Shown: positions 16,198-24,228 of the stretch, piece by piece | How the letters are laid out: every line of letters begins with the position of its first letter | Position numbering within the stretch: the stretch's first letter is position 1 | Made by a program: the position numbers and the translations under genes | The notes under the pieces: generated by a model | Told to the model about the DNA's origin: nothing | The model's input: the letters and a program-made list of their open reading frames with translations, nothing else | Databases searched by the model: none | Source of the DNA: Saccharospirillum alexandrii_A | GTDB taxonomy: Bacteria > Pseudomonadota > Gammaproteobacteria > Pseudomonadales > Natronospirillaceae | Direction: 5' to 3' | Assembly (NCBI RefSeq): GCF_043641555.1 | Contig: NZ_JBHZRJ010000003.1 | Span: 806,001-870,000, forward strand | DNA: 64,000 nt

Positions 16198-16981
16198 CGG
16201 GCTCTGTCGTGGGCTCTGCGGTATCGAGTTCATAATCACCGGTTTCAAATGCATCGAAGTAGGATTGATAGCGCCCCGTGTCTCTGAACGCCTGCAACTG
16301 GGCGTTGAACTCACCAAGCAGGGCTTCACTGTCTGGTGCGGAGCGCGGCAGCAGCAAGTAACTTTTATTGACCAGCAAGGCCTTGGGGTGGTGGGTAATC
16401 TGCGCTGCTGCTTCGGGGCGCACGGTTCTTGAAATATTGAAGTAGCCGACGTTGATCTCCTGCGGGTAGGCGTCAATGCGCCCAGCCAGCAGCATATTCA
16501 CTGTTGATGCCTCGCTGGCAACCCATTCTATGTCCAGAACGCCAGCTTCCACCGCGGCATCGAAGGCTGGGCCGTAGCTGTAACCCAAGACGCCTGCGAG
16601 TTTGAGGCCCGACAAATCAGAAAACTCCTGCCATTCGAACGCCTGGTCGGCCCGGTGAAAGAATACAAAGCGTTCGTCCAGAATCGGGTCGCTGTAAAGC
16701 ATGTCGTCGTGGCGGTCGGGCGCATCCATCCACACCGCAGTTGCGTCATACTCGCCGGATACGGTGCCTACATACGCCCGGCGCCAGGGTACTAGCCGAT
16801 ACTCAACCACAATGCCGGATTCGGCAAATACATCGCTGATCAGATGAGCTATAAAGCCGAAATGCTTTTGATCCGGTGTCAGGAACGGTGGCCAACCCCC
16901 TGTGCTGATCACAACCTGGGCCTGTACCGGGCCGATGAGCAGCGACGCTGCCAGCAGGATGATTCTGAATTGGGACCGCAT
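16181..16981 (-). CDS. Orphan periplasmic binding protein (SBP family 3-like)
   Basis: A 266-residue secreted protein with a signal peptide ending at PVQA. The mature chain begins VVISTGGWPPFLTPDQKHFGFIAHLISDVF and continues with LVPWRRAYVGTVSGEYDATAVW, as in the PF00497-type type-II binding fold. GGAATGA lies just before ATG 16981. The last residues are acidic (TAEPTTEPVSQPD), an unstructured tail. No permease or ATPase is adjacent. It is the second of three orphan proteins of this fold in the window. Confidence 0.78.
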   Translation of the reverse strand: MRSQFRIILLAASLLIGPVQAQVVISTGGWPPFLTPDQKHFGFIAHLISDVFAESGIVVEYRLVPWRRAYVGTVSGEYDATAVWMDAPDRHDDMLYSDPILDERFVFFHRADQAFEWQEFSDLSGLKLAGVLGYSYGPAFDAAVEAGVLDIEWVASEASTVNMLLAGRIDAYPQEINVGYFNISRTVRPEAAAQITHHPKALLVNKSYLLLPRSAPDSEALLGEFNAQLQAFRDTGRYQSYFDAFETGDYELDTAEPTTEPVSQPD

Positions 16982-17511
16982 TATTCATTCCAGTGTTCAT
17001 CTTGTTGAAACAGTATAGCCAACTCCGCCTTGAATGGCCGAATTAATTGGGCGCTAACAGGTACGCTTGCTCGGTGTTAAACGTTTTATGCCCCTTACTA
17101 TTAGGGGCCTAATGGTTATTCCCCTCAAGAATAATGAAACCGGAAATACCGTGAAAATTGTGCGTCAACAAATGAGATTTCAAGCGCCTGTTTCGCGCCT
17201 GTTTTACCCAATTTTCGAGTCCGTTTCGAACCTGGAAAATGCGTCGTAATTGATTGATATAGAAAGAAAAAACGGTGCTACATGGTCTGCTTTAGTGTGG
17301 CTGGCCTAACACCGGTAAATCTATTGGGGTCAGCCGGGTTTCCCACCGGCCGGAAAAAAACCTTGCAAGGCTTCCGCTTATGAAACTAGGGTGGGTTAGA
17401 GGCTCGATGGCAGGTCTGTGGGGATCAAAACATTTTACCCGCAGATCCACGATGTTCAGCAGTAACGACTAGATTGAAAGAGACAAACCAACAGACAGAG
17501 GTAACTCGAAC
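16982..17511. other. Divergent promoter region ahead of the ectoine operon
   Basis: About 530 bases without a credible gene; a 60-codon frame at 17067-17249 starts at TTG without a ribosome-binding site. A GCCCCT/AGGGGC hairpin lies at 17090-17108, and several GC-rich inverted segments (GTCAGCCGGG, CACCGGCCGG, CCTTGCAAGG) lie at about 17328-17375. These suggest a structured 5' leader for the downstream operon. No known riboswitch class is recognised. Confidence 0.4.
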
Positions 17512-18699
17512 GTGTCAGCACGTACTCCATCGTCAAGTGATTCAAACTGGGCACTGGCTATTGAAGATGCCATCGCGCTGCGTCGCGATTTGCATCGCCA
17601 GCCAGAGTTGAGTTGGTCTGAGCAACGCACGGCGGCAACGCTGCGTCAGAAGCTCACGGCGCTGGGTATCGACTGGCGGGTCTGTGCCGATACCGGCACG
17701 GTGGCGACACTGGCCCCCAGGGCCCCGGGCCGGCACATAGCGCTGCGCGCCGATATCGATGCCTTGCCCATCGAAGAGAACAGCGGCGTTGCCTGGACAT
17801 CCCACAACCAGGGTTGCATGCACGCCTGCGGGCATGATGGCCATGCAGCCACGCTGTTTGCCGCTACCCAATGGCTGAAGTCTCAGGAAGACGTTTTACC
17901 CGGCCCGGTAACCTTGCTGTTTCAGCCGGCCGAAGAGGGCGGGCACGGCGCTAAACGAATGATCGAAGACGGTGCCCTGAACGGCGTTGATGCCGTGTTT
18001 GGATGGCACAACTGGCCGGCAATTCCCTTTGGTCAGGCGGTGTGTCCGGATGGCGCTGTCATGGCGGGTAATGGCACCTTCAAACTGGTGGTCAAAGGCC
18101 AGGGTGGCCACGCCAGCCAGCCTGAATTGTGCCGGGATCCGGTTCTGGCCGGGTCCGCCATTGTTGTGGCCTTGCAGCAAGCTGTGAGCCGTCGGTTACC
18201 GGCGCAGAATGCGACTGTGTTGAGCGTTACCTCCTTTGATGCACGCAGTGGCGTTACGGTGATTCCCGATCAGGCCGTGCTCGAAGGCAGTTTTCGCCTG
18301 GCCGACCCTGACATGCGCGAACCGCTGACGCAGATGATTGAGGAGATTGCCACCGCCACGGCGCAGGCCTATGGCGTTACCTGTCAGGTAGAGGTATTTC
18401 CGCGATATTCGGCTACGTTTAACCATGCGGCTGAAGCGGCGGACTACCGGACAGCACTGATAGCACAGTTGGGTGAGGGCGCGTTGAGTGAAACCACCCG
18501 GTTGCCGATTATGGCATCCGAAGACTTCAGCTATTACTTGCAGGTTTGCCCGGGTGCCTTTGCGCTGGTCGGCTCCGGAGACGGTGAAACGGCGCATGAA
18601 GTGCCCTGTCACAGTCCGAACTACGATTTTAACGATGCGCTTATTGACCCGGTGGCACGCATTTATGCCCGCCTTGCCGGCGTCCCGATTCCGGAATGA
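17512..18699 (+). CDS. doeB2: M20 family deacetylase, probable N2-acetyl-diaminobutanoate deacetylase (DoeB2-like)
   Basis: A 395-residue metallohydrolase of the M20D amidohydrolase group. Metal-binding residues are visible in MHACGHDGH (C106, H108), QPAEEGG (E141/E142) and GWHNWP (H166). The GTG start at 17512 follows AGAGGT. Ectoine hydrolase yields N-acetyl-diaminobutyrate, which must be deacetylated; canonical DoeB is an AstE/aspartoacylase-like enzyme, whereas this operon has an M20 protein in that role. The assignment rests on operon context with doeD, doeA and doeC. As a bare sequence it could also be a hippurate- or IAA-amide-type hydrolase. Confidence 0.75.
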   Translation: MSARTPSSSDSNWALAIEDAIALRRDLHRQPELSWSEQRTAATLRQKLTALGIDWRVCADTGTVATLAPRAPGRHIALRADIDALPIEENSGVAWTSHNQGCMHACGHDGHAATLFAATQWLKSQEDVLPGPVTLLFQPAEEGGHGAKRMIEDGALNGVDAVFGWHNWPAIPFGQAVCPDGAVMAGNGTFKLVVKGQGGHASQPELCRDPVLAGSAIVVALQQAVSRRLPAQNATVLSVTSFDARSGVTVIPDQAVLEGSFRLADPDMREPLTQMIEEIATATAQAYGVTCQVEVFPRYSATFNHAAEAADYRTALIAQLGEGALSETTRLPIMASEDFSYYLQVCPGAFALVGSGDGETAHEVPCHSPNYDFNDALIDPVARIYARLAGVPIPE

Positions 18700-18855
18700 C
18701 CGGATTATCTGGCCAGAAACAGAACATTCTGGCCTGGCACCGTTCCAGGCGACGGTGCCACTCAACACACCCGAAGTCGCGGTACCGTGAAGTAAAAGCG
18801 AACAGACCGGGCTACTAAAACATGATTGTCTCAACACACAACTGGAGGGGTTGAA

Positions 18856-20133
18856 ATGGACGTATTTGAAAAGTGGGAATCTGATATCCGTGGCTACTGC
18901 CGGTTGTATCCGACGGTGTTCAAGTCGGCGTCGAATGCACGCCAGGTCGATGAAGCGGGCAAATCCTATGTGGATTTTTTTGCCGGTGCCGGGGTTCTTA
19001 ACTTCGGTCACAACAACGAACGCATGAAAAAGGCGCTGATCGAATTCATTCAGAACGATGGCGTGGCCCACAGCCTCGATATGTACACCACGGTCAAGCG
19101 CGATTTCATTCAGTCGTTCGCCCAGACCATTCTTGAACCGCGTAAGATGAACTACAAAATGCAGTTCATGGGCCCGACTGGCACCAATGCGGTTGAAGCG
19201 GCGATGAAACTGGCGCGTAAAGTTACCGGCCGGCAAACCATTGTGGCCTACAGCCATGGCTTTCATGGCATGACGCTGGGGGCACTGGCTGCCACCGCGA
19301 ACAGCTATTTCCGTAACGCCGCTGGCGTGCCACTGAACCACGTGCTGCGTCAGCCCTTTGGCTGCGAAACACAGTGCAAAGGCTGTACGCTGGGGTGTGG
19401 TGTTGATTCGGTCGATCGGCTGCGCGCGCTATACGCTGATCCGAGCAGTGGCCTGGAGCCACCCGCGGCCTTTCTGGTGGAAGCCATTCAAGCCGAAGGC
19501 GGGGTTCATGTCGCCTCTAAAGAGTGGTTGCAAGCGGTGCAAAAGCTGGCGCATGACCTGGGGGCTTTGTTCATCATCGATGACATTCAGGCCGGGTGTG
19601 GCCGAACCGGCAAGTACTTCAGTTTCGACGATATGGGTCTGGATCCGGACATCGTAACGCTGGCCAAAGGCATCGGCGGCTTTGGTACGCCGCTGGCGAT
19701 GAACCTGGTGCGTCCGGAGCACGACAAGCACTGGGGCCCGGGTGAACACACCGGTACCTTCCGCGGCCAGGGCTTTTCGTTTGTAGCCGGCGTTCAGGCG
19801 CTGAGCTACTTCAAAGACGATGGCCTGATGACCGAAGTGGTCACCAAAGGCAAGGAAATGAAAGAACACCTTGATGGCATTTGCGCCGAGCACGGCAGCA
19901 AGGCCTTTCAGGTGCGTGGCAAAGGCATGATGCAGGCCATTGATCTGGGCGACGGTGCCCTGGCGAAAGACGTGGCACGGCGGTGTTTTGAAGCAGGCTT
20001 GCTGATCGGTGCCTGCGGTATCGGCGGCCGGGTGCTCAAACTGATTCCGCCACTGACGATTCCCAACGCCGACTTGCACGAAGGCCTGGCAACCTTGTCG
20101 AAAGCCATCGGAGACGCACTGGAGGCGGCATGA
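18856..20133 (+). CDS. doeD: Diaminobutyrate transaminase of ectoine catabolism
   Basis: A 425-residue class III PLP aminotransferase, EctB-like from its first residues (MDVFEKWESDIRGYCRLYPTVF). The PLP lysine is in VTLAKGIGG (K271), with the preceding DDIQAGCGRTG motif. It should remove the 4-amino group of 2,4-diaminobutyrate to give aspartate semialdehyde. ATG 18856 is preceded by GGAGGG (18844-18849), and the EctB family N-terminus supports it over 18826. Unusually, residues 170-181 carry four closely spaced cysteines (CETQCKGCTLGC). No ectA or ectC is present, which favours a catabolic role over synthesis. Confidence 0.85.
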   Translation: MDVFEKWESDIRGYCRLYPTVFKSASNARQVDEAGKSYVDFFAGAGVLNFGHNNERMKKALIEFIQNDGVAHSLDMYTTVKRDFIQSFAQTILEPRKMNYKMQFMGPTGTNAVEAAMKLARKVTGRQTIVAYSHGFHGMTLGALAATANSYFRNAAGVPLNHVLRQPFGCETQCKGCTLGCGVDSVDRLRALYADPSSGLEPPAAFLVEAIQAEGGVHVASKEWLQAVQKLAHDLGALFIIDDIQAGCGRTGKYFSFDDMGLDPDIVTLAKGIGGFGTPLAMNLVRPEHDKHWGPGEHTGTFRGQGFSFVAGVQALSYFKDDGLMTEVVTKGKEMKEHLDGICAEHGSKAFQVRGKGMMQAIDLGDGALAKDVARRCFEAGLLIGACGIGGRVLKLIPPLTIPNADLHEGLATLSKAIGDALEAA

Positions 20134-21485
20134 AACAACGCGAGGACATGACGTTTCCATTCGATGAGTACGTGCGTCGACTGGACGGACTGCGCGAGCG
20201 TATGGCCAGCCGGTTGCTGGATGCGGTGGTAATCACCGACCCGGAAAACCTGATGTATCTAACCGATTATCAGACCACCGGGTACTCTTTCTTTCAGGCA
20301 CTTGTTGTGCCGCTGGAGGACGAGCCGTTCATGATCACCCGGGCGCTGGAGGAGTCGAATGTTCACGCCCGAACCTGGGTGGAGCGTACCCGGCCTTATC
20401 CGGATACCGGTGATGCCATTCAGATGCTGGTCGAGGCGTTGCGCGAGTTTGGCCTGAACGGTAAGAGCATTGGCTACGAACGCAACAGCTATTTTTTCCC
20501 GGCCTATCATCAGGACAGCATTCACACCACCTTTCTGGACGGTTCTCTGAACGACTGTTTTGGCATTGTCGAGGAAGGGCGCATCTGCAAGTCACCGGCC
20601 GAGCTGGATGTGATGCGCAAGGCCGCCCGGGCCACCGAGGCCGGTATGAAAGCCGGTTTCGAGGCCACGGTGGCCGGTGCCACCGAAAACGACATCGGTG
20701 CGGCCATTTCGGCCGCCATGTTTCGGGCCGGTGGCGAGCCGCCGGCCGTGATGCCCTACGTTACTTCCGGTCCCCGGTCGATGATCGGCCATGCGACCTG
20801 GGAAGGGCGCACAGTGCAACCGGGTGAACATGTATTTCTGGAAGTGGGCGGCTGTTACCGGCGCTATCACACCGCCATGATGCGCACCATTGTGCTGGGG
20901 GATTTGTCGGCGTCGATGCACCACGCCCAGGAGCGCATGAAGCATGCGCTGCGTGAAGTGAAGAAACTGATTCGACCCGGGCTGACGGTTTCGGACGTGG
21001 ATAACCTGGTGCGCAACATCATCACCGACAACGACGTCGGGGCGCGGCTGGTCACTCGTTCCGGCTATTCGATTGGCATTGCCTTTCCGCCCAGCTGGGA
21101 CGAGGGTTACATCATCAGTCTCAAGCAGGGTGACTCCCAGGTGCTGCGCGAGGGCATGACGTTTCACATCATTCCCTGGATGTGGGGCGTCGATGGCAAC
21201 AAGACCGTGGGCATATCAGACACCGTTTATGTGACGGATCGCGGTTGTCAGTCCTTTTTCGATCTGGATGAGGACTTTGTCGTCAAACCGGAATTTGCAG
21301 CGCGTGAACTCAGTGCGAATACGCCAGCCCGGTTAACCGATGTGTCGGGCAAGCCACTCAGCGCAGAATCTCAACCCGAGGCTGATGAGAACACGGCCAA
21401 GCGAAAGGGAACGTCTCGCGATCCGTCCAAAAAAGTCAGCAGCAAGAACAGCGAAAAAGTCAGCAGTGAAGTGGCTGGCTCCTAA
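20130..21485 (+). CDS. doeA: Ectoine hydrolase (M24 peptidase fold)
   Basis: A 451-residue cytoplasmic protein with the creatinase-like N-domain and pita-bread M24 C-domain of DoeA/EutD (TDPENLMYLTDYQTTGYSFFQALVVP; MPYVTSGPRSMIGHATWEG). It opens the ectoine ring to N-acetyl-diaminobutyrate. ATG 20130 overlaps the doeD stop as ATGA and follows GGAGG (20121-20125), so translation is coupled. The last 45 or so residues are a hydrophilic Lys/Ser/Glu-rich tail with a repeated KVSS motif (KKVSS, EKVSS), not part of the catalytic fold and longer than the family norm of about 400 residues. Confidence 0.9.
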   Translation: MKQREDMTFPFDEYVRRLDGLRERMASRLLDAVVITDPENLMYLTDYQTTGYSFFQALVVPLEDEPFMITRALEESNVHARTWVERTRPYPDTGDAIQMLVEALREFGLNGKSIGYERNSYFFPAYHQDSIHTTFLDGSLNDCFGIVEEGRICKSPAELDVMRKAARATEAGMKAGFEATVAGATENDIGAAISAAMFRAGGEPPAVMPYVTSGPRSMIGHATWEGRTVQPGEHVFLEVGGCYRRYHTAMMRTIVLGDLSASMHHAQERMKHALREVKKLIRPGLTVSDVDNLVRNIITDNDVGARLVTRSGYSIGIAFPPSWDEGYIISLKQGDSQVLREGMTFHIIPWMWGVDGNKTVGISDTVYVTDRGCQSFFDLDEDFVVKPEFAARELSANTPARLTDVSGKPLSAESQPEADENTAKRKGTSRDPSKKVSSKNSEKVSSEVAGS

Positions 21486-21515
21486 GCCATAGCGATAAAC
21501 CGAGGAGAACGAGAC

Positions 21516-22889
21516 ATGTTGACCGCCACCGATCCGTCCACAGGCAAGCTTCTGCATGAAGTGCCTGCGGCCACCTCTGCACAGGTTGAGGATATCCTGT
21601 CGCGTGCCGAAACGGCTTTCAAGAGCTGGCGGACCCGCTCTTACAACGAGCGCGCCGAGGTATTGCTGAAGGTCGCCAAATTGATGCGCGACGATGTCGA
21701 CCGTCTGGCCATTCTGATGACCGAAGAAATGGGCAAACCGATTAAGGAAGCACGTGCTGAAGTCATCAAATCGGCCTGGTGTGCCGAGCACTATGCGGAA
21801 AACGCCGAGGCCTATTTGCAGCCGCAGACCCTGGGTTCAGATGCTACGCTGAGTTACGTACAGCATTTGCCGCTGGGTGTCATTCTTGGCATCTTGCCCT
21901 GGAACGCGCCGTTCTGGCTGGCGTTCCGATATGCCGCGCCGACGCTGATGGCGGGCAATACCTGCGTCATGAAGCACGACCCGCATGTGCCTGCCTGTGC
22001 CCAGGCGATTGCCGATCTGTTTGTTCAGGTGGGTGCACCGGCCGATATTTTTCAGAATCTGCCGCTGGAAACGCCAGCCGTTGAAGCGGTGATACGCGAC
22101 AAGCGCATTCAGGCGGTGTCGTTCACCGGTTCCGAAAAAGGCGGCGGTGCAGTGGCGTCCATTGCTGCCTCTGAAATCAAGCACTCGGTACTGGAGCTGG
22201 GTGGATCTGACCCGTGCATCGTATTGGCCGACGCCAATCTCGATGAAGCAGCCGATATCATCACGTTATCGCGCATCATCAATGCCGGCCAGAGTTGCAT
22301 TGCCGCCAAGCGCATCATTGTTGAAGCATCGGTCTATGACAGCCTGGTCGAAAAAGTGCATGAGCGGCTGGCCCGGTTAAAAATGGGCGACCCGCGCGAG
22401 GAAAGCACCGACATCGGCCCGATTGCCCGGTCTGATTTACGCGATAATCTGCATCGGCAGGTGGCTGCGTCGGTCGACGCCGGGGCCCGCTGTTTGCTCG
22501 GTGGTGAAATGCCCGACGGTCCCGGTTACTTTTACCCGGTTACCTTACTGGTTGATGTGACCGAGTCGATGGTAGCCAGCTGTGAAGAAACCTTTGGTCC
22601 GGTTGCGGTGATCATGAAGGCCGAGAATGAAGAGCAGGCCATCGCCATTGCCAATAACAGTGACTACGGTCTGGCTGCAGCGGTGTGGACCCGTGCTGAT
22701 CGCGGCGAAGCCATTGCGCGCCGGCTTGAAGTCGGCCAGGTAGCGGTAAACGGTATTGTCAAAACCGACCCGCGTTTGCCCAGTGGCGGTATCAAACGCT
22801 CGGGCATGGGCCGGGAGTTGGGGCCACACGGCATTCGCGAATTCGTTAACGCCCAGCAAGTCTGGATAGGCCCCAAACAGGGCAGTTAA
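21516..22889 (+). CDS. doeC: Aspartate-semialdehyde dehydrogenase of ectoine catabolism
   Basis: A 457-residue NAD(P)-dependent aldehyde dehydrogenase. Visible are the ILPWNAPFWLAFRYAAP oxyanion segment, the ELGGSDP glutamate motif, the catalytic cysteine in NAGQSCIAAKR, and the EETFGPV cofactor motif. It would oxidise L-aspartate semialdehyde to aspartate, the final step of ectoine breakdown. It resembles GabD-type succinate-semialdehyde dehydrogenases, so paralogy is possible, but the operon supports DoeC. GAGGAGA precedes ATG 21516, and a strong terminator follows. Confidence 0.88.
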   Translation: MLTATDPSTGKLLHEVPAATSAQVEDILSRAETAFKSWRTRSYNERAEVLLKVAKLMRDDVDRLAILMTEEMGKPIKEARAEVIKSAWCAEHYAENAEAYLQPQTLGSDATLSYVQHLPLGVILGILPWNAPFWLAFRYAAPTLMAGNTCVMKHDPHVPACAQAIADLFVQVGAPADIFQNLPLETPAVEAVIRDKRIQAVSFTGSEKGGGAVASIAASEIKHSVLELGGSDPCIVLADANLDEAADIITLSRIINAGQSCIAAKRIIVEASVYDSLVEKVHERLARLKMGDPREESTDIGPIARSDLRDNLHRQVAASVDAGARCLLGGEMPDGPGYFYPVTLLVDVTESMVASCEETFGPVAVIMKAENEEQAIAIANNSDYGLAAAVWTRADRGEAIARRLEVGQVAVNGIVKTDPRLPSGGIKRSGMGRELGPHGIREFVNAQQVWIGPKQGS

Positions 22890-22900
22890 CGCGTTGTAAA

Positions 22901-22927
22901 CGTGCCTCCGTCCGGAGGCACGGTGTT
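22901..22927 (+). terminator. Terminator of the ectoine degradation operon
   Basis: CGTGCCTCCG (22901-22910) and CGGAGGCACG (22913-22922) form a perfect 10-bp stem, followed by GTGTTTT. It ends the doe operon 12 bases after the doeC stop. Confidence 0.85.
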
Positions 22928-22981
22928 TTCAGAAAACCGGTCTACACTCTGCTTATTGCGTCACGGGGATAAGTGGGTCTG

Positions 22982-24226
22982 ATGCGTTCGGTCAGTCTGA
23001 AGGTGCGTTTAACATTACTGATCATCTCGTGTCTGGTCAGCGTCTCGTTTGCCACCAGGGCTGAAACGATTCTCCGTCTGGGCACAGACGTTATGCCACC
23101 TTATTTGTTTGAATCTCCCGATCAATCGTTGCAGGGCGATGCGAAGCATACCCTGGACTGTGTTTTTGAGCAGTTGCCCGATTATCAGTTTCACACGGCC
23201 ATTGCGCCCTGGCCCAGAGTGGTTCGTCTGGCTCACCGGGGTGATATTGATGGCTGGTTTCTCTATGTGCAAAACGCAGGCAGCGATGATTTTGCGGTGC
23301 TGTCCGATCCGTTGCTGCTGGAATCCTGGTACTGGTACAGCCTGGATGATGTGTCGGATGCCACCCTGGAAGACCTCAGGGATGAAACCGTTCTGGTCAT
23401 GAACGGTACCTATCAGGCCATCTGGCTGCAAAGCCAGGGGTTTAGCGAATTCTTCAGCGTTGGGTCGACCGATAGCCTGATTCGTGCCTTTCTGGCGGGC
23501 CGCGCGCGGCATTTACTGGTGAGTGAAACCGTTTTTAACGAGGCCGTGGCTCGTTTGAATGGGGAGCTATCGGCCATTAATCAGCGCTTTGTGGGTTTCA
23601 TTCCGCTTGGTTTGTACATTACCGATGCGTTCTCCAGTGAACACCCCGGGTTTATCAGTGACTTCAACGCAGCTGCTACCGGGTGCCGTATTGAACAGGT
23701 TGGGTTAACCGCTGAGAATGAGCAGTCGTTGGCCAATCTGGTCGCGCCTCTGTCGCGCTGGTTAGCGTCCGACTGGGTACTTGAGCCGGTGTTGCTGGCC
23801 AATGCGCGCAACCGGCAATTACCCCCTGATGAAATCAACCGGATAGACCGGCAATGGGTCGATGAAGTAAGAACCGGCAATTTCGACCTGGTCGCCGAGG
23901 TGCTCAGCCGAGACCTGTCGACCCGTTTGGCGCTGATTCGTCGCCAGTCTCAAGGCGTGTTCAGTGAACTGTTCATCACCGATATACACGGTGTCACCCT
24001 GGGCACCAGTAACATCACGTCGGACTGGTTTCAGGGCGATGAAGGGCCATTTGATGCCATTGTTACCCGTCGTGAGCCGGTTCAGATAGACGCCATTGCC
24101 TACGATGAATCCACCCGCCAGTTTTTGTCCCAGATCGCCTTGCCGATTCGCGATACCAGCGGTGACCTTATTGGCATGCTGGTGGCTGGCGTGAACGTTG
24201 AGAATGCCCTGAAAGGATTGCAATAG
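22982..24226 (+). CDS. Periplasmic binding domain fused to a Cache-like domain
   Basis: A 414-residue exported protein. After a signal peptide ending at ATRA, residues about 20-245 form a type-II binding domain (ILRLGTDVMPPYLF; IAPWPRVVRLAHRGDIDGWF). A helical stretch follows, then residues about 290-410 read like a single Cache/PDC sensor module (FSELFITDIHGVTLGTSNITSDWFQGDEGPFDAI and FLSQIALPIRDTSGDLIGMLVAGVNV). There is no transmembrane or kinase domain. ATG 22982 is chosen; GTG 22973 is also possible. It lies after the ectoine operon terminator and ends two bases from the convergent nasA stop. Function is unknown; a periplasmic ligand-sensing partner is a reasonable guess. Confidence 0.65.
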   Translation: MRSVSLKVRLTLLIISCLVSVSFATRAETILRLGTDVMPPYLFESPDQSLQGDAKHTLDCVFEQLPDYQFHTAIAPWPRVVRLAHRGDIDGWFLYVQNAGSDDFAVLSDPLLLESWYWYSLDDVSDATLEDLRDETVLVMNGTYQAIWLQSQGFSEFFSVGSTDSLIRAFLAGRARHLLVSETVFNEAVARLNGELSAINQRFVGFIPLGLYITDAFSSEHPGFISDFNAAATGCRIEQVGLTAENEQSLANLVAPLSRWLASDWVLEPVLLANARNRQLPPDEINRIDRQWVDEVRTGNFDLVAEVLSRDLSTRLALIRRQSQGVFSELFITDIHGVTLGTSNITSDWFQGDEGPFDAIVTRREPVQIDAIAYDESTRQFLSQIALPIRDTSGDLIGMLVAGVNVENALKGLQ

Positions 24227-24228
24227 CC

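Noticed and set aside
17067..17249. A 60-codon frame upstream of the ectoine operon
   Set aside because: TTG start without ribosome-binding site and a hairpin inside it; no family resemblance.
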